A stretch of 64,000 bases of DNA from Aeromonas fluvialis (GTDB lineage: Bacteria; Pseudomonadota; Gammaproteobacteria; Enterobacterales; Aeromonadaceae), in contig NZ_CDBO01000011.1 of assembly GCF_000819885.1 (NCBI RefSeq), positions 250,958-314,957 of the forward strand. Reading direction: 5' to 3'. Positions 19,648 to 30,993 of this stretch are shown in pieces. Below the pieces are notes generated by a model. The model worked only from the letters and a program-made list of their open reading frames with translations, was not told where the DNA came from and did not search any database. The translations under genes were made by a program, and so were the position numbers. Positions within the stretch are counted from its first letter, which is position 1; every line of letters starts with the position of its first letter.

Positions 19648-20436
19648 TTAGCTGTGTTTGATGATGCGGTCGATAGTGTCGTCGGGGCGCAGGGTCAGTA
19701 CCTCGCAGCCATCATCGGTCACCAGCAGGGTGTGCTCCCACTGGGCGGAGTCGCCGCCATCCTTGGTGGTCACGGTCCAGCCATCCTTCGGATTGACCTT
19801 GCAGTGATACTTCTTGCTGTTGACCATGGGCTCGATGGTAAAGCACATGCCCGCTTTCAGCGCCAGCTTGCCGCTGTTGCGGTAGTGGAGGATCTGCGGC
19901 TCTTCATGGAATTCGGCACCGATGCCGTGACCGCAATAGTCACGCACCACGGAGAAACCGGCCTTCTCGACAATGGGCTGGATCACCGCACCGAGCTCGG
20001 TGATGCAGGCACCCGGGCGCACCTTCTTGATGGCCGCGTAGAGGCTATCCTGGGCTACCTTGCAGAGCTGGCGGCGCAGCGGGGTGGTCTCACCCACGAT
20101 GAACATGGCGGAGGTGTCGCCGTGGTAACCATCCTTGATGACGGTGATATCCAGGTTGACGATGTCGCCATCGCGCAGCTTCTTATGGTTCGGGATACCG
20201 TGGCAGATCACATCGTTCACCGAGGTGCAGATGGACTTGGGGAAGCCGTGGTAATTGAGCGGAGCCGGCACCGCTTGCTGCACGTTGACCATGTAGTCGT
20301 GGCAGAGGGTGTTCAGTTCGTCAGTGGTGACGCCAGCTTTGACATGGGGCGCAATCATGACCAGCACATCGGCGGCCAATTGGCCGGCAACGCGCATCTT
20401 TTCAATCTCTTCCGGTGTCTTGATTTTAATGGACAT
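19648..20436 (-). CDS. map: Type I methionine aminopeptidase
   Basis: The 262-residue enzyme (264 in E. coli) removes the initiator methionine from nascent proteins. The five metal ligands are visible: Asp in NLDITVIKDG, Asp in HGDTSAMF, His in GHGIGAEFHEEP, Glu in FTIEPMV and Glu in WEHTLLVT. Start at 20436 (MSIKIKTPEEIEKMR) matches family proteins; the open frame upstream has no support. It is divergent from rpsB, a conserved arrangement. Confidence 0.98.
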   Translation of the reverse strand: MSIKIKTPEEIEKMRVAGQLAADVLVMIAPHVKAGVTTDELNTLCHDYMVNVQQAVPAPLNYHGFPKSICTSVNDVICHGIPNHKKLRDGDIVNLDITVIKDGYHGDTSAMFIVGETTPLRRQLCKVAQDSLYAAIKKVRPGACITELGAVIQPIVEKAGFSVVRDYCGHGIGAEFHEEPQILHYRNSGKLALKAGMCFTIEPMVNSKKYHCKVNPKDGWTVTTKDGGDSAQWEHTLLVTDDGCEVLTLRPDDTIDRIIKHS

Positions 20437-20805
20437 GGGATCTCTCTTACGGCCTGCCGCTGGGCCGGTGAGGGCCGACAGGACAGGTAATGAAAAATAG
20501 ATGCGTTTGCAATCAGGGCAAAATTTTATCCGCAACCCCCGTCTACTTCCAGTGTGATTGTCATCACAACGTCAAATCGCCGCCACAACATCCTCTGGCG
20601 GGATCCCTATTTACACCTGTTTCGGGTGTCGGCCGGTGGTATCCCGAGCAAAGTTATGGTATAAAGCGCGCCGGAATGGGGAACTTGCGTCCACATTTCA
20701 TCACCCTTAATCAATAACACACACACATCGACACATATACCGGGGTGCCTTAACAGGTCGGTTATATGGGATGTGTGGAGGCCTAACCCCATACAGAGGT
20801 ATAAA
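20437..20805 (+). promoter_or_regulatory. map/rpsB divergent control region with rpsB promoter and leader
   Basis: The 369 bases hold no gene. GGTATAAAGCGCGCC (about 20659-20673) looks like a -10 followed by a G+C-rich discriminator, as in stringently controlled ribosomal promoters; no good -35 was found. The resulting leader is about 135 bases. Near its end a GGG...GTGTGGAGGCC...CCCC segment (about 20768-20790) can fold just before the AGAGGT ribosome-binding site. This is a likely S2 autoregulatory leader by analogy with E. coli. Confidence 0.6.
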
Positions 20806-21534
20806 ATGGCTAAAGTTTCTATGCGCGACATGCTGCAAGCCGGCGTTCACTTCGGTCACCAGACTCGTTACTGGAACCCGAAAATGAAATCCTACATCTT
20901 CGGTGCCCGCAGCAAGGTTCACATCATCAACCTGGAAAAAACCGTTCCCTTGTTTGACGATGCCATGAACTTTATCAGCTCCGTAGCTGCCAAGAAAGGC
21001 AAGGTACTGTTCGTTGGTACCAAGCGTGCCGCGTCTGAAGCCGTAAAAGAAGCCGCTGAGCGTTGCGACCAGTTCTATGTAAACCACCGCTGGCTGGGCG
21101 GTATGCTGACCAACTGGAAAACCGTTCGTCAGTCTATCAAGCGCCTGAAAGATCTGGAAACCCAGAGCCAGGACGGTACCTTCGACAAGCTGACCAAGAA
21201 AGAGGCGCTGATGCGTACTCGCGAAATGGAAAAGCTGGAGAAGAGCCTGGGTGGTATCAAGAACATGGGCGGCCTGCCTGACGTTCTGTTCGTTGTCGAT
21301 GCCGACCACGAGCACATCGCTATCAAAGAAGCCAACAACCTGGGTATCCCGGTAGTTTCCATCGTTGATACCAACTCCAACCCGGACGGCGTTGACTATG
21401 TCATCCCGGGTAACGACGACGCTATCCGTGCCGTACAGCTGTACCTGAATGCTGCTGCTGACACCGTACTGGAAGCTCGCGAACAGGACATCGTTGTTCA
21501 AGCCGAACAAGATGGCTTCGTTGAAGCTGAGTAA
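20806..21534 (+). CDS. rpsB: 30S ribosomal protein S2
   Basis: The 242-residue protein is S2 (241 in E. coli): [53 protein letters not shown] and the P-x-V-S-I-V-D-T-N segment near 185. It binds the 16S rRNA head/platform junction. ATG at 20806 is preceded by AGAGGT. It starts the long cluster that runs to accA. A hairpin separates it from tsf. Confidence 0.99.
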   Translation: MAKVSMRDMLQAGVHFGHQTRYWNPKMKSYIFGARSKVHIINLEKTVPLFDDAMNFISSVAAKKGKVLFVGTKRAASEAVKEAAERCDQFYVNHRWLGGMLTNWKTVRQSIKRLKDLETQSQDGTFDKLTKKEALMRTREMEKLEKSLGGIKNMGGLPDVLFVVDADHEHIAIKEANNLGIPVVSIVDTNSNPDGVDYVIPGNDDAIRAVQLYLNAAADTVLEAREQDIVVQAEQDGFVEAE

Positions 21535-21584
21535 TTAATAAGGACTGTAAAGCCCTTATTAACCAAGCTGATGTAATTGGTTAG

Positions 21585-21612
21585 CAGGGGCCCTTGTGGC
21601 CCCTGTTTCTTG
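21585..21612 (+). terminator. Attenuator-type terminator between rpsB and tsf
   Basis: CAGGGGCC CTTGT GGCCCCTG followed by TTTCTTGT. Just upstream, AATAAGG / CCTTATT can form another hairpin after the rpsB stop. Partial termination here would give more S2 than EF-Ts message. Confidence 0.8.
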
Positions 21613-21638
21613 TCAAATCAAGACCGAGGATACTGGAC

Positions 21639-22520
21639 ATGGCTAACGTTACTGCCGCCCTGGTAAAAGAACTGCGCGAGCGCACCGCCGCTGGCATGAT
21701 GGATTGCAAAAAAGCACTGGAAGAAGCTGCTGGTGATATCGAGCTGGCAATTGAGAACATGCGCAAATCCGGTCAGGCCAAAGCCGCCAAGAAAGCGGGC
21801 CGTATCGCCGCTGAAGGCGTGATCTTTGCTCGCACCGAAGGCAACGTTGCCGTCATGATCGAGCTGAACAGCGAAACCGACTTCGTCGCCAAAGATGCCA
21901 GCTTCATGGCTATGGGCCAGAAGATCGCTGACATCGCTGCTGCCCAGAAAATTGCTGACGTTGACGCGCTCAAAGCCGCTGACTTCGGTAACGGCGAATC
22001 CGTCGAGCTGACCATCACCAACCTGATCGCCAAGATCGGTGAGAACATGAACCTGCGTCGCGTGATGCTGGTTGAAGGTGACAACCTGGGTACCTACGTT
22101 CACGGTTCCCGCATTGGTGTTATCACCAAGCTGACCGGTGGTTCTGCCGAGCTGTCCAAAGATCTGGCCATGCACGTTGCAGCCAACAGCCCGCAATTCG
22201 TCAAGCCTGAAGATGTGTCTGCTGAAGTCGTTGCCAAAGAGCGCGAAATTCAGATCGACATCGCCATCAACTCCGGCAAGCCGAAAGAGATCGCCGAGAA
22301 GATGGTTGAAGGTCGCATGAAGAAGTTCACCGGTGAGGTTTCCCTGACTGGTCAGCCGTTCGTGAAAGATCCTTCCATGACTGTTGCCGAGCTGCTGAAG
22401 AAAGAAGGCGCTGACGTTGTCTCCTTCACCCGCTTCGAAGTGGGCGAGGGCATCGAGAAGCAAGAGACCGATTTCGCTGCTGAAGTTGCAGCTCAAATCG
22501 CGGCCGCTCAGAAGGCCTAA
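21639..22520 (+). CDS. tsf: Elongation factor Ts
   Basis: The 293-residue protein is EF-Ts, the nucleotide exchange factor for EF-Tu. The N-terminal UBA-like region ([27 protein letters not shown]) and the TDFVAKD contact motif (about residues 80-86) are present, and the C-terminal module ends [21 protein letters not shown] at 21639 has CGAGGA upstream. It is about 10 residues longer than the E. coli protein. Confidence 0.99.
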   Translation: MANVTAALVKELRERTAAGMMDCKKALEEAAGDIELAIENMRKSGQAKAAKKAGRIAAEGVIFARTEGNVAVMIELNSETDFVAKDASFMAMGQKIADIAAAQKIADVDALKAADFGNGESVELTITNLIAKIGENMNLRRVMLVEGDNLGTYVHGSRIGVITKLTGGSAELSKDLAMHVAANSPQFVKPEDVSAEVVAKEREIQIDIAINSGKPKEIAEKMVEGRMKKFTGEVSLTGQPFVKDPSMTVAELLKKEGADVVSFTRFEVGEGIEKQETDFAAEVAAQIAAAQKA

Positions 22521-22544
22521 TCGAACCGGTTTTTCCGTTTCCCC

Positions 22545-22574
22545 AGACCGCGACTTATGTCGCGGTCTTTATAT
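22545..22574 (+). terminator. Terminator after tsf
   Basis: AGACCGCGAC TTAT GTCGCGGTCT followed by TTATAT, only 17 bases before the pyrH start. Confidence 0.87.
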
Positions 22575-22591
22575 GACCAGGAATCAGTGAC

Positions 22592-23326
22592 ATGAGTACC
22601 AATCCCAAACCTGCATACAGACGTGTTCTTCTGAAGTTGAGTGGTGAAGCCCTGCAAGGATCCGAGGGTTTTGGCATTGATCCAGCGGTGCTGGAGCGGA
22701 TGGCCCAAGAGATCAAAGAACTGGTTGAGTTGGGTGTTCAGGTCGGTCTGGTCATCGGTGGCGGCAACCTGTTCCGTGGTGCCGGTCTTGCCAAAGCGGG
22801 CATGAACCGCGTGGTGGGCGACCACATGGGTATGCTGGCAACCGTGATGAACGGTCTGGCCATGCGTGATGCCCTGCATCGTGCTTATGTGAATGCCCGT
22901 CTGATGTCTGCCATTTCTCTGCAGGGCGTTTGTGACTCCTACAGCTGGGCCGAGGCCATCAGCCAGTTGCGTGCCGGCAAAGTGGTGATCTTCTCTGCCG
23001 GTACCGGCAACCCCTTCTTTACTACCGATTCTGCGGCCTGCCTGCGCGGGATCGAGATCGAAGCCGACGTGGTACTCAAGGCCACCAAGGTCGATGGTGT
23101 ATACAACGAGGATCCGGTCAAGAATCCGGATGCCGTGCTGTATCATGAACTGAGTTATGATGAGGTTCTTGAAAAAGAGCTCAAGGTAATGGATCTTGCT
23201 GCCTTTACCCTGGCACGTGACCATGATCTGCCGATCCGCGTGTTCAACATGAACAAACCGGGCGCCCTGCGTCGGGTTATCATGGGGGAGCCGGAAGGTA
23301 CTCTGATCCACCACGTTGGCAAGTAA
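22592..23326 (+). CDS. pyrH: UMP kinase
   Basis: The 244-residue enzyme (241 in E. coli) is the hexameric bacterial UMP kinase of the amino-acid kinase fold, phosphorylating UMP to [16 protein letters not shown] at the N-terminus, [13 protein letters not shown] near 55-67, [21 protein letters not shown] near 137-157 and [19 protein letters not shown] near 165-183 are diagnostic. It is followed by frr after 115 bases. Confidence 0.99.
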   Translation: MSTNPKPAYRRVLLKLSGEALQGSEGFGIDPAVLERMAQEIKELVELGVQVGLVIGGGNLFRGAGLAKAGMNRVVGDHMGMLATVMNGLAMRDALHRAYVNARLMSAISLQGVCDSYSWAEAISQLRAGKVVIFSAGTGNPFFTTDSAACLRGIEIEADVVLKATKVDGVYNEDPVKNPDAVLYHELSYDEVLEKELKVMDLAAFTLARDHDLPIRVFNMNKPGALRRVIMGEPEGTLIHHVGK

Positions 23327-23441
23327 ACGTGGGTAAGTAAGATAACGGCAAGCTGCAAGGCGCTCTTATCCTATCCATCACGTCAGTAAATAAGATAGAC
23401 ACGGGCCGTGTAACGGCTCGTTCGCCAAAAGGAAAACCACT

Positions 23442-23999
23442 GTGATCAACGAGATTAAAAACGACGCCAAGGACCGTATGGGCAAGAGCGTTGAAGCGCT
23501 CAAGACCCAAATGTCCAAGATCCGTACCGGCCGTGCTCATCCGAGCCTGCTCGACGGCATCCAGGTTGAGTACTACGGTGCGGCCACTCCGCTGAAACAG
23601 TTGGCCAACGTCGTGGCAGAAGATGCTCGTACCCTCTCCATCTCCATTTTTGACCGCTCCATGATCCAGGCGGTCGAGAAGGCGATCCTGACCTCCGATC
23701 TGGGCCTGAACCCGTCCAGTAATGGCCAGACCCTGCGCGTGCCGTTGCCGCCGCTGACCGAAGAGCGCCGCCGCGATCTGACCAAGATCGTCCGTGCCGA
23801 AGCGGAAAACGCCCGTGTTGCTGTGCGCAACATCCGTCGTGATGCCAACGCCGATTTCAAAGCGCTGCTGAAAGAGAAAGAGATCTCCGAGGATGACGAT
23901 CGTCGTGCCCAGGAAGAGATCCAGAAGCTGACCGACGCCTTTGTCAAGCTGGTCGATGAGGCCCTTGCCGCAAAGGAGAAGGAGCTAATGGAAATCTAA
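23442..23999 (+). CDS. frr: Ribosome recycling factor
   Basis: The 185-residue product has exactly the family length and sequence ([72 protein letters not shown]). It dissociates post-termination ribosomes with EF-G. The start codon is GTG at 23442, set by AAAAGGA 9 bases upstream and by homologous N-termini. Confidence 0.99.
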   Translation: MINEIKNDAKDRMGKSVEALKTQMSKIRTGRAHPSLLDGIQVEYYGAATPLKQLANVVAEDARTLSISIFDRSMIQAVEKAILTSDLGLNPSSNGQTLRVPLPPLTEERRRDLTKIVRAEAENARVAVRNIRRDANADFKALLKEKEISEDDDRRAQEEIQKLTDAFVKLVDEALAAKEKELMEI

Positions 24000-24020
24000 G
24001 CGCCTGAAAGGTATATTACG

Positions 24021-24057
24021 AGCGCCGTGTAGTGCCCCTGCACGGCGCTTTTGTCTT
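24021..24057 (+). terminator. Terminator after frr
   Basis: AGCGCCGTG and CACGGCGCT pair around an 11-base loop, followed by TTTGTCTTT. Confidence 0.82.
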
Positions 24058-24071
24058 TGTGGGAGAAAACC

Positions 24072-24848
24072 ATGTCGCTTTTGGCTGCGTTGGGTGATTG
24101 TGCCAACTCGTCTTTACCCCGTCACGTCGCCATCATCATGGATGGTAACGGTCGCTGGGCCCAGAACCGTGGCAAGATGCGGGTTTATGGTCACAAGGCG
24201 GGCGTCAAGGCGGTGCGCGAGGCGGTGACCTTTGCTGCGCGAGCCAAGATCGAGGCATTGACCCTGTTTGCCTTCTCCAGCGAGAACTGGCGCCGCCCGG
24301 AAGGGGAGGTCAGTGCCTTGATGGAGCTGTTCATTACCGTGCTGGGCCGAGAGGTGCAGAAACTGCATAGTCACGGGATCCGGCTCAAGGTGATTGGCGA
24401 TACCGCTCGCTTCAGTGAGCGATTGCAGGCAAAAATCACCAAGGCAGAGGCGTTGACCGCCAACAACAAGGGGTTGACCCTGAACATAGCGGCCAACTAT
24501 GGCGGCCAGTGGGATATCGCCCAGGCGGCGCGCAAGCTGGCCAAAGCGGTCGCTGCCGGTGAACTGGCCGCTGACGACATTGATGAGTCCATGCTGACCC
24601 GCGAGGTTTGCATGGCCGATCTGCCACCGGTGGACCTGTTGATCCGTACCGGCGGTGATCATCGCATCAGCAATTTTGTGTTATGGCAGCTCGCCTATGC
24701 CGAGCTCTATTTTACCCCGGTATTGTGGCCCGATTTCAACGAGGCCGAGTTCAGTGAGGCCGTGGCCTCCTTCGTGGCCCGCGAGCGTCGCTTCGGTTGC
24801 ACGGGTGAACAGATACGGGAATTGATCGCCGAGCAGCAGACCGGCTAA
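24072..24848 (+). CDS. uppS: Undecaprenyl diphosphate synthase
   Basis: The 258-residue cis-prenyltransferase (253 in E. coli) makes the C55 lipid carrier for peptidoglycan and O-antigen. The catalytic [14 protein letters not shown] is at about 22-35 and [11 protein letters not shown] near 75. [27 protein letters not shown] near 190-216 is the third conserved block. ATG at 24072 with GGGAGA upstream is chosen over an earlier non-ATG codon. Confidence 0.98.
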   Translation: MSLLAALGDCANSSLPRHVAIIMDGNGRWAQNRGKMRVYGHKAGVKAVREAVTFAARAKIEALTLFAFSSENWRRPEGEVSALMELFITVLGREVQKLHSHGIRLKVIGDTARFSERLQAKITKAEALTANNKGLTLNIAANYGGQWDIAQAARKLAKAVAAGELAADDIDESMLTREVCMADLPPVDLLIRTGGDHRISNFVLWQLAYAELYFTPVLWPDFNEAEFSEAVASFVARERRFGCTGEQIRELIAEQQTG

Positions 24849-24875
24849 ACCCCGCTCCCAAGAGAGAGGTTTCTT

Positions 24876-25733
24876 TTGCTAAAACAACGAATTATTACTG
24901 CTTTGATGTTGATCCCCCTGGTGTTGGGGGCGCTCTTCTTTCTGCCATTGAAATTTTTTGCCCTGTTGGCATCTTTGGTATTTCTGTTGGCCAGCCGCGA
25001 GTGGAGTGGCTTTGTTTCTGCCAAGCCGCAGCAGTGGCTGCCGCTGGTGTATTGCCTGCTGCTCGGTGCCAGCTTGTTCTGGCTGCCGGTGGAGCAGCTT
25101 TGGACCCCCCACCTGAATCCGCTGGTGATAGGAGTGCTTTGGACTGCTATCAGTTGGTGGCTGCTTGGACTGCTGCTGGTGCTGCGCTATCCCCGGAGCG
25201 CCAAGCTGTGGAAAGACTCCATCTGGCTCAAGTCCCTGTTTGGTCTGGTGACGCTGGTTCCCTTCTTCTGGTCTCTGGTGGCCATCCGTGGTTACAACTT
25301 TTACCATGATCCCATGATGGGGGCCTGGATCCTGTTGTTCGTGATGGGGCTGGTCTGGGCGGCAGATTCTGGCGCGTATTTTTTCGGCAAGGCATTCGGT
25401 AAACACAAGCTGGCGCCCGCGGTCAGTCCGGGCAAAACCATCGAAGGGATGTGCGGCGGCCTCTTTACCGCCAGCTTGCTGGCCATCGGCGTCACTTGGT
25501 GGATGGGTTTTGTGCCTGTCAAGATGGGTATAGTGCTGTTTTGTTCCCTCTTGGCTGTGCTGGCCTCCGTACTGGGTGACCTGACCGAGAGCATGTTCAA
25601 GCGCGAAGCGGGTATCAAGGACTCCGGCACCCTGCTGCCGGGCCACGGTGGCATCCTCGATCGGATTGACAGCTTGACCGCCGCCCTGCCGGTGTTTCTG
25701 CTCAGTTATCTGCTACTCAGTCAGGAGTTTTGA
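24876..25733 (+). CDS. cdsA: Phosphatidate cytidylyltransferase
   Basis: The 285-residue integral membrane enzyme (285 in E. coli) makes CDP-diacylglycerol. It has multiple membrane segments and the C-terminal signature ([28 protein letters not shown], near 236-264). The start codon is TTG at 24876 with AGAGAGGT upstream; no ATG fits. Its TGA overlaps the dxr ATG by one base. Confidence 0.98.
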   Translation: MLKQRIITALMLIPLVLGALFFLPLKFFALLASLVFLLASREWSGFVSAKPQQWLPLVYCLLLGASLFWLPVEQLWTPHLNPLVIGVLWTAISWWLLGLLLVLRYPRSAKLWKDSIWLKSLFGLVTLVPFFWSLVAIRGYNFYHDPMMGAWILLFVMGLVWAADSGAYFFGKAFGKHKLAPAVSPGKTIEGMCGGLFTASLLAIGVTWWMGFVPVKMGIVLFCSLLAVLASVLGDLTESMFKREAGIKDSGTLLPGHGGILDRIDSLTAALPVFLLSYLLLSQEF

Positions 25734-26929
25734 TGCACAAGTCACTGGTTATTCTGGGGGCCTCCGGCTCCATTGGTCAGAGTACCTTGAAAGTGCTGCG
25801 CCATAACCCGGGCAGTTGGCAAGTGTTGGCGTTGACCGCTGCCCGTAACGTGGATGCCATGTTGCGGGACTGTCTCGAATTCTCCCCCCGTTTTGCCGTG
25901 ATGGTCGACGAGAATGCCGCCCGTGAACTGGCTGCTCGTCTGAAGGCGCACGGTAGTGCGACCCGGGTCATGTCTGGTTCGGCGGCCCTGTGCGACGTGG
26001 CCGCTCACCCCGATGCCCATAGTGTGATGGCGGCCATCGTCGGTGCCGCTGGGCTTGCGCCCACCATGGCGGCAGTGCGGGCCGGTAAACGCATTCTGCT
26101 GGCCAACAAGGAGGCGCTGGTGATGTCCGGTGCTTTCTTCATGGAGGCGGTGCGAGAACATGGTGCCGAGCTGCTGCCCATCGACAGCGAACACAATGCT
26201 ATTTTCCAGTGCCTGCCGACCGCTGTGCAGCGCACGCCCGGTTTTTGCGATCTGGCTGGCGCGGGGATCAGCAAGATCCTGCTGACCGGTTCTGGCGGGC
26301 CGTTCCGTTTCACCGAGATCAGCGAGTTGGCCAGGGTGACGCCGGCCCAGGCCATTGCTCATCCCAACTGGTCGATGGGAGCCAAGATTTCGGTCGACTC
26401 CGCCACCATGATCAACAAGGGGCTGGAGTACATAGAAGCGCGCTGGTTGTTCAATGCGGCCCCCGAACAGATCCAGGTCGTGATCCACCCGCAGTCGGTG
26501 ATCCACTCCATGGTGCAGTACAAAGATGGCTCCGTGCTGGCCCAGCTTGGCAATCCGGACATGTGTACCCCCATCGCCCATGCACTGGCTTATCCCAACC
26601 GCATCCCCTCCAGTGTGGAACCTTTGGATTTCTTCAGTGTCGGAGAGTTCAGCTTTATCCGGCCTGATTACGATCGCTACCCCTGTCTGGCGCTGGCCAT
26701 CGATGCCTGCCAGAAGGGACAAGCTGCGACCACCGCGCTCAATGCGGCCAACGAGGAGGCGGTTGCCGCCTTCCTGGCCGAACGCATCGGTTTCATGGAT
26801 ATTGCCCGGATCAACGAGGCGGTGATGGTGGCGCTGGAGAGCTGTGCCGTCGGCTCCCTCGATGATCTGTTTGCCCTGGACGGTACGGCAAGAGCCCGTG
26901 CTCACACTTTAATTGAGGAGCTTGGCTGA
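25733..26929 (+). CDS. dxr: 1-deoxy-D-xylulose 5-phosphate reductoisomerase
   Basis: The 398-residue enzyme (398 in E. coli) converts DXP to MEP with NADPH in isoprenoid synthesis. The nucleotide-binding [11 protein letters not shown] is at about 8-18, [11 protein letters not shown] near 122-132, and the metal-binding [11 protein letters not shown] near 147-157. ATG at 25733 overlaps the cdsA stop and AGGAG lies 5 bases upstream. Its stop overlaps rseP in the same way. Confidence 0.99.
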   Translation: MHKSLVILGASGSIGQSTLKVLRHNPGSWQVLALTAARNVDAMLRDCLEFSPRFAVMVDENAARELAARLKAHGSATRVMSGSAALCDVAAHPDAHSVMAAIVGAAGLAPTMAAVRAGKRILLANKEALVMSGAFFMEAVREHGAELLPIDSEHNAIFQCLPTAVQRTPGFCDLAGAGISKILLTGSGGPFRFTEISELARVTPAQAIAHPNWSMGAKISVDSATMINKGLEYIEARWLFNAAPEQIQVVIHPQSVIHSMVQYKDGSVLAQLGNPDMCTPIAHALAYPNRIPSSVEPLDFFSVGEFSFIRPDYDRYPCLALAIDACQKGQAATTALNAANEEAVAAFLAERIGFMDIARINEAVMVALESCAVGSLDDLFALDGTARARAHTLIEELG

Positions 26930-28281
26930 TGGGCGGTGTGTTGTGGAATATCGGTGCCTTTATCGTTGCGCTCGGCCTGCTGGTTGCGGTGCATGAGTTT
27001 GGTCACTTCTGGGTGGCCCGTCGTTGTGGCGTCAAGGTGGAGCGTTTCTCCATCGGTTTTGGTAAGGCGATCTGGCGCAGGATGGGCAAGGATGGCACCG
27101 AATATGTGCTGGCCCTGATCCCGCTCGGTGGCTACGTCAAGATGCTCGATGGCCGGGTTGATGAGCTCAGACCCGGTGACGAGCAGTATGCCTTCAACCA
27201 CAAGAGTGTCTGGGCGCGGATGGCCATTGTGGCCGCGGGCCCCATGGCCAACTTCGTCTTTGCCCTGTTTGCCCTCTGGCTGATGTTTATTATCGGGGTG
27301 CCGAGCGTCAAGCCGGTGATTGGCGAGGTGCGTCCCGCTTCCATCGTTGCCGAGGCGGGCGTGCTGCCCGGCATGGAAATCGTCGGGGTCGGTGATGAGC
27401 CGACCGGTGACTGGGAGAGTGTCACCTATGCCCTTATCAGCCATCTGGGGGATAAGTCGGTGACCCTCAGGGTGCAGGCGCCCAATACCAGCTATGCCAC
27501 CGACAAGACCTTGTCGCTGAGCGGCTGGACCTTCGATCCGGATAAAGAGTCGCCCATCGGCAGTCTGGGGATCGTCCCCCTGAGTGGTAAAGTGCTGCCT
27601 GTGGTCGCCTCCGTGGTTGCCAAGAGTGCCAGTGAAAAAGCGGGATTGCAGGTGGGAGATCGCATCAAACAGGTCGGCGATCAGCCAATCACCGCCTGGA
27701 GCGAGTTTGTTGAACGGGTGCAGCAGGCACCGGGCGAGCCCTTGCAAGTGGTGGTGGAACGCAACGATAGCGATCTCAACATGACCCTGACCCCAGATAG
27801 CCGCAAGGTGCAGGGCAAGCTGGTTGGATTCGTCGGTCTCTCACCGCAACTGGTTCCATTACCTGATGAATATCGAATTCTGTTACAGTATGGGCCTTTG
27901 CAGGCGCTGTGGCAGGGGGCCAACAAGACCTGGAGCCTGATCACACTCACCTTTGACATGATCGGCAAGCTGGTCGCTGGCATAGTGTCGCTGGACAATC
28001 TAAGTGGCCCCATCTCCATTGCCAAGGGGGCCGGTAGCAGTGCTGACTATGGTCTGGTCTATTTCTTGAGTTTTCTGGCGCTGATCAGCGTCAACCTGGG
28101 GATTATCAATCTATTCCCCCTGCCGGTGCTCGATGGTGGCCATCTGGTCTATTTCCTGATAGAAGCGGTCACTGGCAAGCCGGTATCAGAGAAAATACAG
28201 GAAGTGGGTTTCAGGATCGGCGCCGCCATTCTGATGTTATTGATGGGCATTGCGCTGTTTAACGATTTCGCTCGCCTCTGA
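26929..28281 (+). CDS. rseP: Site-2 protease RseP
   Basis: The 450-residue inner-membrane zinc protease (450 in E. coli) cuts RseA in the sigma-E envelope stress response. [10 protein letters not shown] (about 22-31) carries the HExxH-type zinc site. Two PDZ domains lie in the periplasmic part (about 115-310), with the usual PDZ loop [13 protein letters not shown] in the second. The distal LDGGHLVYF (about 400) gives the third ligand. Its position before bamA and skp fits envelope homeostasis. Confidence 0.98.
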   Translation: MGGVLWNIGAFIVALGLLVAVHEFGHFWVARRCGVKVERFSIGFGKAIWRRMGKDGTEYVLALIPLGGYVKMLDGRVDELRPGDEQYAFNHKSVWARMAIVAAGPMANFVFALFALWLMFIIGVPSVKPVIGEVRPASIVAEAGVLPGMEIVGVGDEPTGDWESVTYALISHLGDKSVTLRVQAPNTSYATDKTLSLSGWTFDPDKESPIGSLGIVPLSGKVLPVVASVVAKSASEKAGLQVGDRIKQVGDQPITAWSEFVERVQQAPGEPLQVVVERNDSDLNMTLTPDSRKVQGKLVGFVGLSPQLVPLPDEYRILLQYGPLQALWQGANKTWSLITLTFDMIGKLVAGIVSLDNLSGPISIAKGAGSSADYGLVYFLSFLALISVNLGIINLFPLPVLDGGHLVYFLIEAVTGKPVSEKIQEVGFRIGAAILMLLMGIALFNDFARL

Positions 28282-28315
28282 GGCCAGAGCATCAACAAGG
28301 ACACATAAGAACAAA

Positions 28316-30847
28316 ATGGCTGTTAAAAAAGCATTGGTGTTGAGTTGCCTGCTGGGTGCCAGTTTCCTGGCCCAGGCGGCCCCTGCCTCTTTTGTGGTGC
28401 AAGATATTCAGGTCGAAGGTCTGCAACGGGTGACCCTGGGTGCCGCACTGTTGAACCTGCCGATCCGGGTCGGTGATACCGTCGACTCCGTGGCGTTGGC
28501 CAGCGCCATCAAAAAGCTCTATGCCTCGGGTAACTTCGAGGATGTGAAGGTTTACCGTGACGGCCAGGTGCTGCAGGTGATGGTCAAGGAGCGCCCAACC
28601 ATCTCCAGTATCGAGTTTGCCGGCAACAAAGATATCAAAGAGGAGCAACTGACCCAGAGTCTGGAGTCCTCCGGTATCCGTATTGGCGACCCGCTGGATC
28701 GCACCGTGCTCACCTCCCTCGAGAAGGGGTTGGAAGATTTCTACTACGGTGTGGGCAAATATTCCGCCAGGGTCAAGGCCATCGTCACCCCGCTGCCGCG
28801 CAACCGGGTTGACCTCAAGTTTACCTTTGTCGAAGGTCAGGCCGCCAAAATCCAGCAGATCAACATAGTCGGCAACAGCGTCTTCCCGGAAGAGAAGCTG
28901 ATCGCCCAACTCTCCCTGCGTGATGAAGTGCCCTGGTGGAACTTCACCGCCGATCAGCGTTACCAGAAGCAGAAGCTGGCCGGTGACATCGAGACCCTGC
29001 GTTCTTACTACATGGACCGCGGTTATATCCGTTTCCAGCAGGATTCCACTCAGGTCTCCATGACGCCGGACAAGAAGGGGGTCTATGTCACCCTCAACAT
29101 CAAGGAAGGGGAGCAGTACAAGGTCTCCGGTGTCCAGCTCAAGGGCGATCTGATCGATCGCGCTGGCGAGATGAAGGGGCTGATCCCCATCGAAGCGGGC
29201 AGCACCTACTCTGCCAGTCAGGTCACCCACACCGAAGAGATGCTCTCCAAGTTCCTCGGTCGTTATGGTTATGCTTATCCGAAAGTGGTGACGTTCCCGC
29301 AAATTAACGATCAGACTAAAGAAGTCGAATTGATCGTTAACGTTGAACCGGGTCCCCGTGTCTATGTGCGCAATATCAACTTCAGCGGCAACGCCACCAC
29401 CCAGGATCAGGTGCTGCGTCGCGAGATGCGTCAGATGGAAGGTACCTGGCTCTCCTCCGATAACATCGAGCAGTCCAAGACCCGACTCAACCGTCTTGGC
29501 TACTTCGAGAGCGTTGAAGTGGATACCAAGCGGGTACCGGGCAACGATGATCTGGTTGACCTCGACTTCAAGGTCAAGGAGCAGCCGGCGGGCTCCATCA
29601 ACGCCGGTATCGGCTACGGTACCGAGTCAGGTATAAGCCTGCAGGCGGGGATCTCCCAGGACAACTTTATGGGAACCGGTAAAAAGGTTGCCATCAATGC
29701 CAGCACCAATGACTACTCCAAGAACGTTGATCTGAGCTACAACGATCCCTACTTCACCGTTGACGGTGTCAGCCTGGGTGGCCGGGTCTACTACAACCAG
29801 TTCAAGGCCGATGATGCGGATATCGTCGATTACGAGAACGAGACCATCGGTTTCCGTCTCTCCAGCGGCTTCCCCGTTAACGAGACCAACAGGTTGGATT
29901 TCAGTACCGGTATTGAAAATACCAAGCTGAGTCGTCCCGAATTCAATGACAAGAACTATCGGGAGTGTTTAGAAGACCGCGGTGATGATAATGATTACGA
30001 CTACTGCTGGGATCAGTGGAACGATAACCGCCAGTCGGTACAAATGGATGAGTTTTGGGATCTTTACTCAAAAAATGGTGACGACCTTGATTTCGTGACC
30101 ATTGATGTGACCGCAGGCTGGACCCGCTCCACCCTGAACAAGGGGATGTTCCCGACCGCGGGTAACCGCCAGCGTGTCAATGCCAAGGTCACGGTGCCCG
30201 GTCAGGATCTGCAGTACTACAAGCTCTCTGCCGAAGATGCCCACTACTTCCCGCTCGATGCAGATCACAGTTGGGTGATGATCGGCAAGGGGCGCGTCTC
30301 CTACGGCAATGGTTATGGCAGCGAGTCCATGCTGCCCTTCTTCGAGAACTACTATGCCGGTGGTTTTGATACGGTACGTGGCTTCAAGAGCAACACCATT
30401 GGCCCCAAAGCCATCTACAAAACCTACATCAAACCAGGCTCAGGGACTTGTACTGGCGATAAACCTTGTGAGACCGGTAGCTACGAAGGTTCTGATACCG
30501 CGGTTGGCGGTAATGCCCTGGCGGTAGCCTCGGTCGAACTGGTCTTCCCGACCCCGTTTGTTTCCGAGACATACCGTCCGCAGATCCGTTCTACCGTCTT
30601 TATCGATGCCGGTTCGGTCTGGAATACCGAGTTTGCCAATGGCGACTATCCCTGTGCTGACGGGGAAGACTGTGATTACCAGAGTCAAGATTACTCGGAC
30701 CCGGCGAATATCCGGATGTCTGCCGGTGTCTCCCTGCAGTGGCTCTCGCCGATGGGCCCGCTGGTGTTCGCCCTGGCCAAGCCAATCAAGAAATATGACG
30801 GGGATCGCACCGAAGTCTTCTCCTTCAACATTGGCCGTACCTTCTAA
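28316..30847 (+). CDS. bamA: Outer-membrane assembly factor BamA
   Basis: The 843-residue precursor (810 in E. coli) has a signal peptide ending AQA, five POTRA domains (about 25-425) and a 16-strand barrel ending in F. It inserts beta-barrel proteins into the outer membrane. [22 protein letters not shown] holds the conserved RGF of loop 6. Three paired cysteines fall in extracellular loops: C551/C564, C712/C718 and C780/C786. E. coli has one such pair, in loop 6. The extra, acidic loop sequence accounts for much of the added length. Start 28316 is set by the signal peptide. Confidence 0.98.
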   Translation: MAVKKALVLSCLLGASFLAQAAPASFVVQDIQVEGLQRVTLGAALLNLPIRVGDTVDSVALASAIKKLYASGNFEDVKVYRDGQVLQVMVKERPTISSIEFAGNKDIKEEQLTQSLESSGIRIGDPLDRTVLTSLEKGLEDFYYGVGKYSARVKAIVTPLPRNRVDLKFTFVEGQAAKIQQINIVGNSVFPEEKLIAQLSLRDEVPWWNFTADQRYQKQKLAGDIETLRSYYMDRGYIRFQQDSTQVSMTPDKKGVYVTLNIKEGEQYKVSGVQLKGDLIDRAGEMKGLIPIEAGSTYSASQVTHTEEMLSKFLGRYGYAYPKVVTFPQINDQTKEVELIVNVEPGPRVYVRNINFSGNATTQDQVLRREMRQMEGTWLSSDNIEQSKTRLNRLGYFESVEVDTKRVPGNDDLVDLDFKVKEQPAGSINAGIGYGTESGISLQAGISQDNFMGTGKKVAINASTNDYSKNVDLSYNDPYFTVDGVSLGGRVYYNQFKADDADIVDYENETIGFRLSSGFPVNETNRLDFSTGIENTKLSRPEFNDKNYRECLEDRGDDNDYDYCWDQWNDNRQSVQMDEFWDLYSKNGDDLDFVTIDVTAGWTRSTLNKGMFPTAGNRQRVNAKVTVPGQDLQYYKLSAEDAHYFPLDADHSWVMIGKGRVSYGNGYGSESMLPFFENYYAGGFDTVRGFKSNTIGPKAIYKTYIKPGSGTCTGDKPCETGSYEGSDTAVGGNALAVASVELVFPTPFVSETYRPQIRSTVFIDAGSVWNTEFANGDYPCADGEDCDYQSQDYSDPANIRMSAGVSLQWLSPMGPLVFALAKPIKKYDGDRTEVFSFNIGRTF

Positions 30848-30856
30848 ACAAGATTC

Positions 30857-30885
30857 CCCCCACTCACAAGGTGGGGGTATTTAAT
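30857..30885 (+). terminator. Terminator-like hairpin between bamA and skp
   Basis: CCCCCAC TCACAAG GTGGGGG followed by TATTTAAT. The short T-run suggests partial termination. Confidence 0.5.
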
Positions 30886-30993
30886 GATGGGTTGCGCTGT
30901 ATGCGTGACTCACCAGGTAACAAGATGGCCCTCACGCCGCTTGCATAATCGGGTAAATCAGGTAGCCCTCGACCGAGGGACCAAGGAGTAAGT

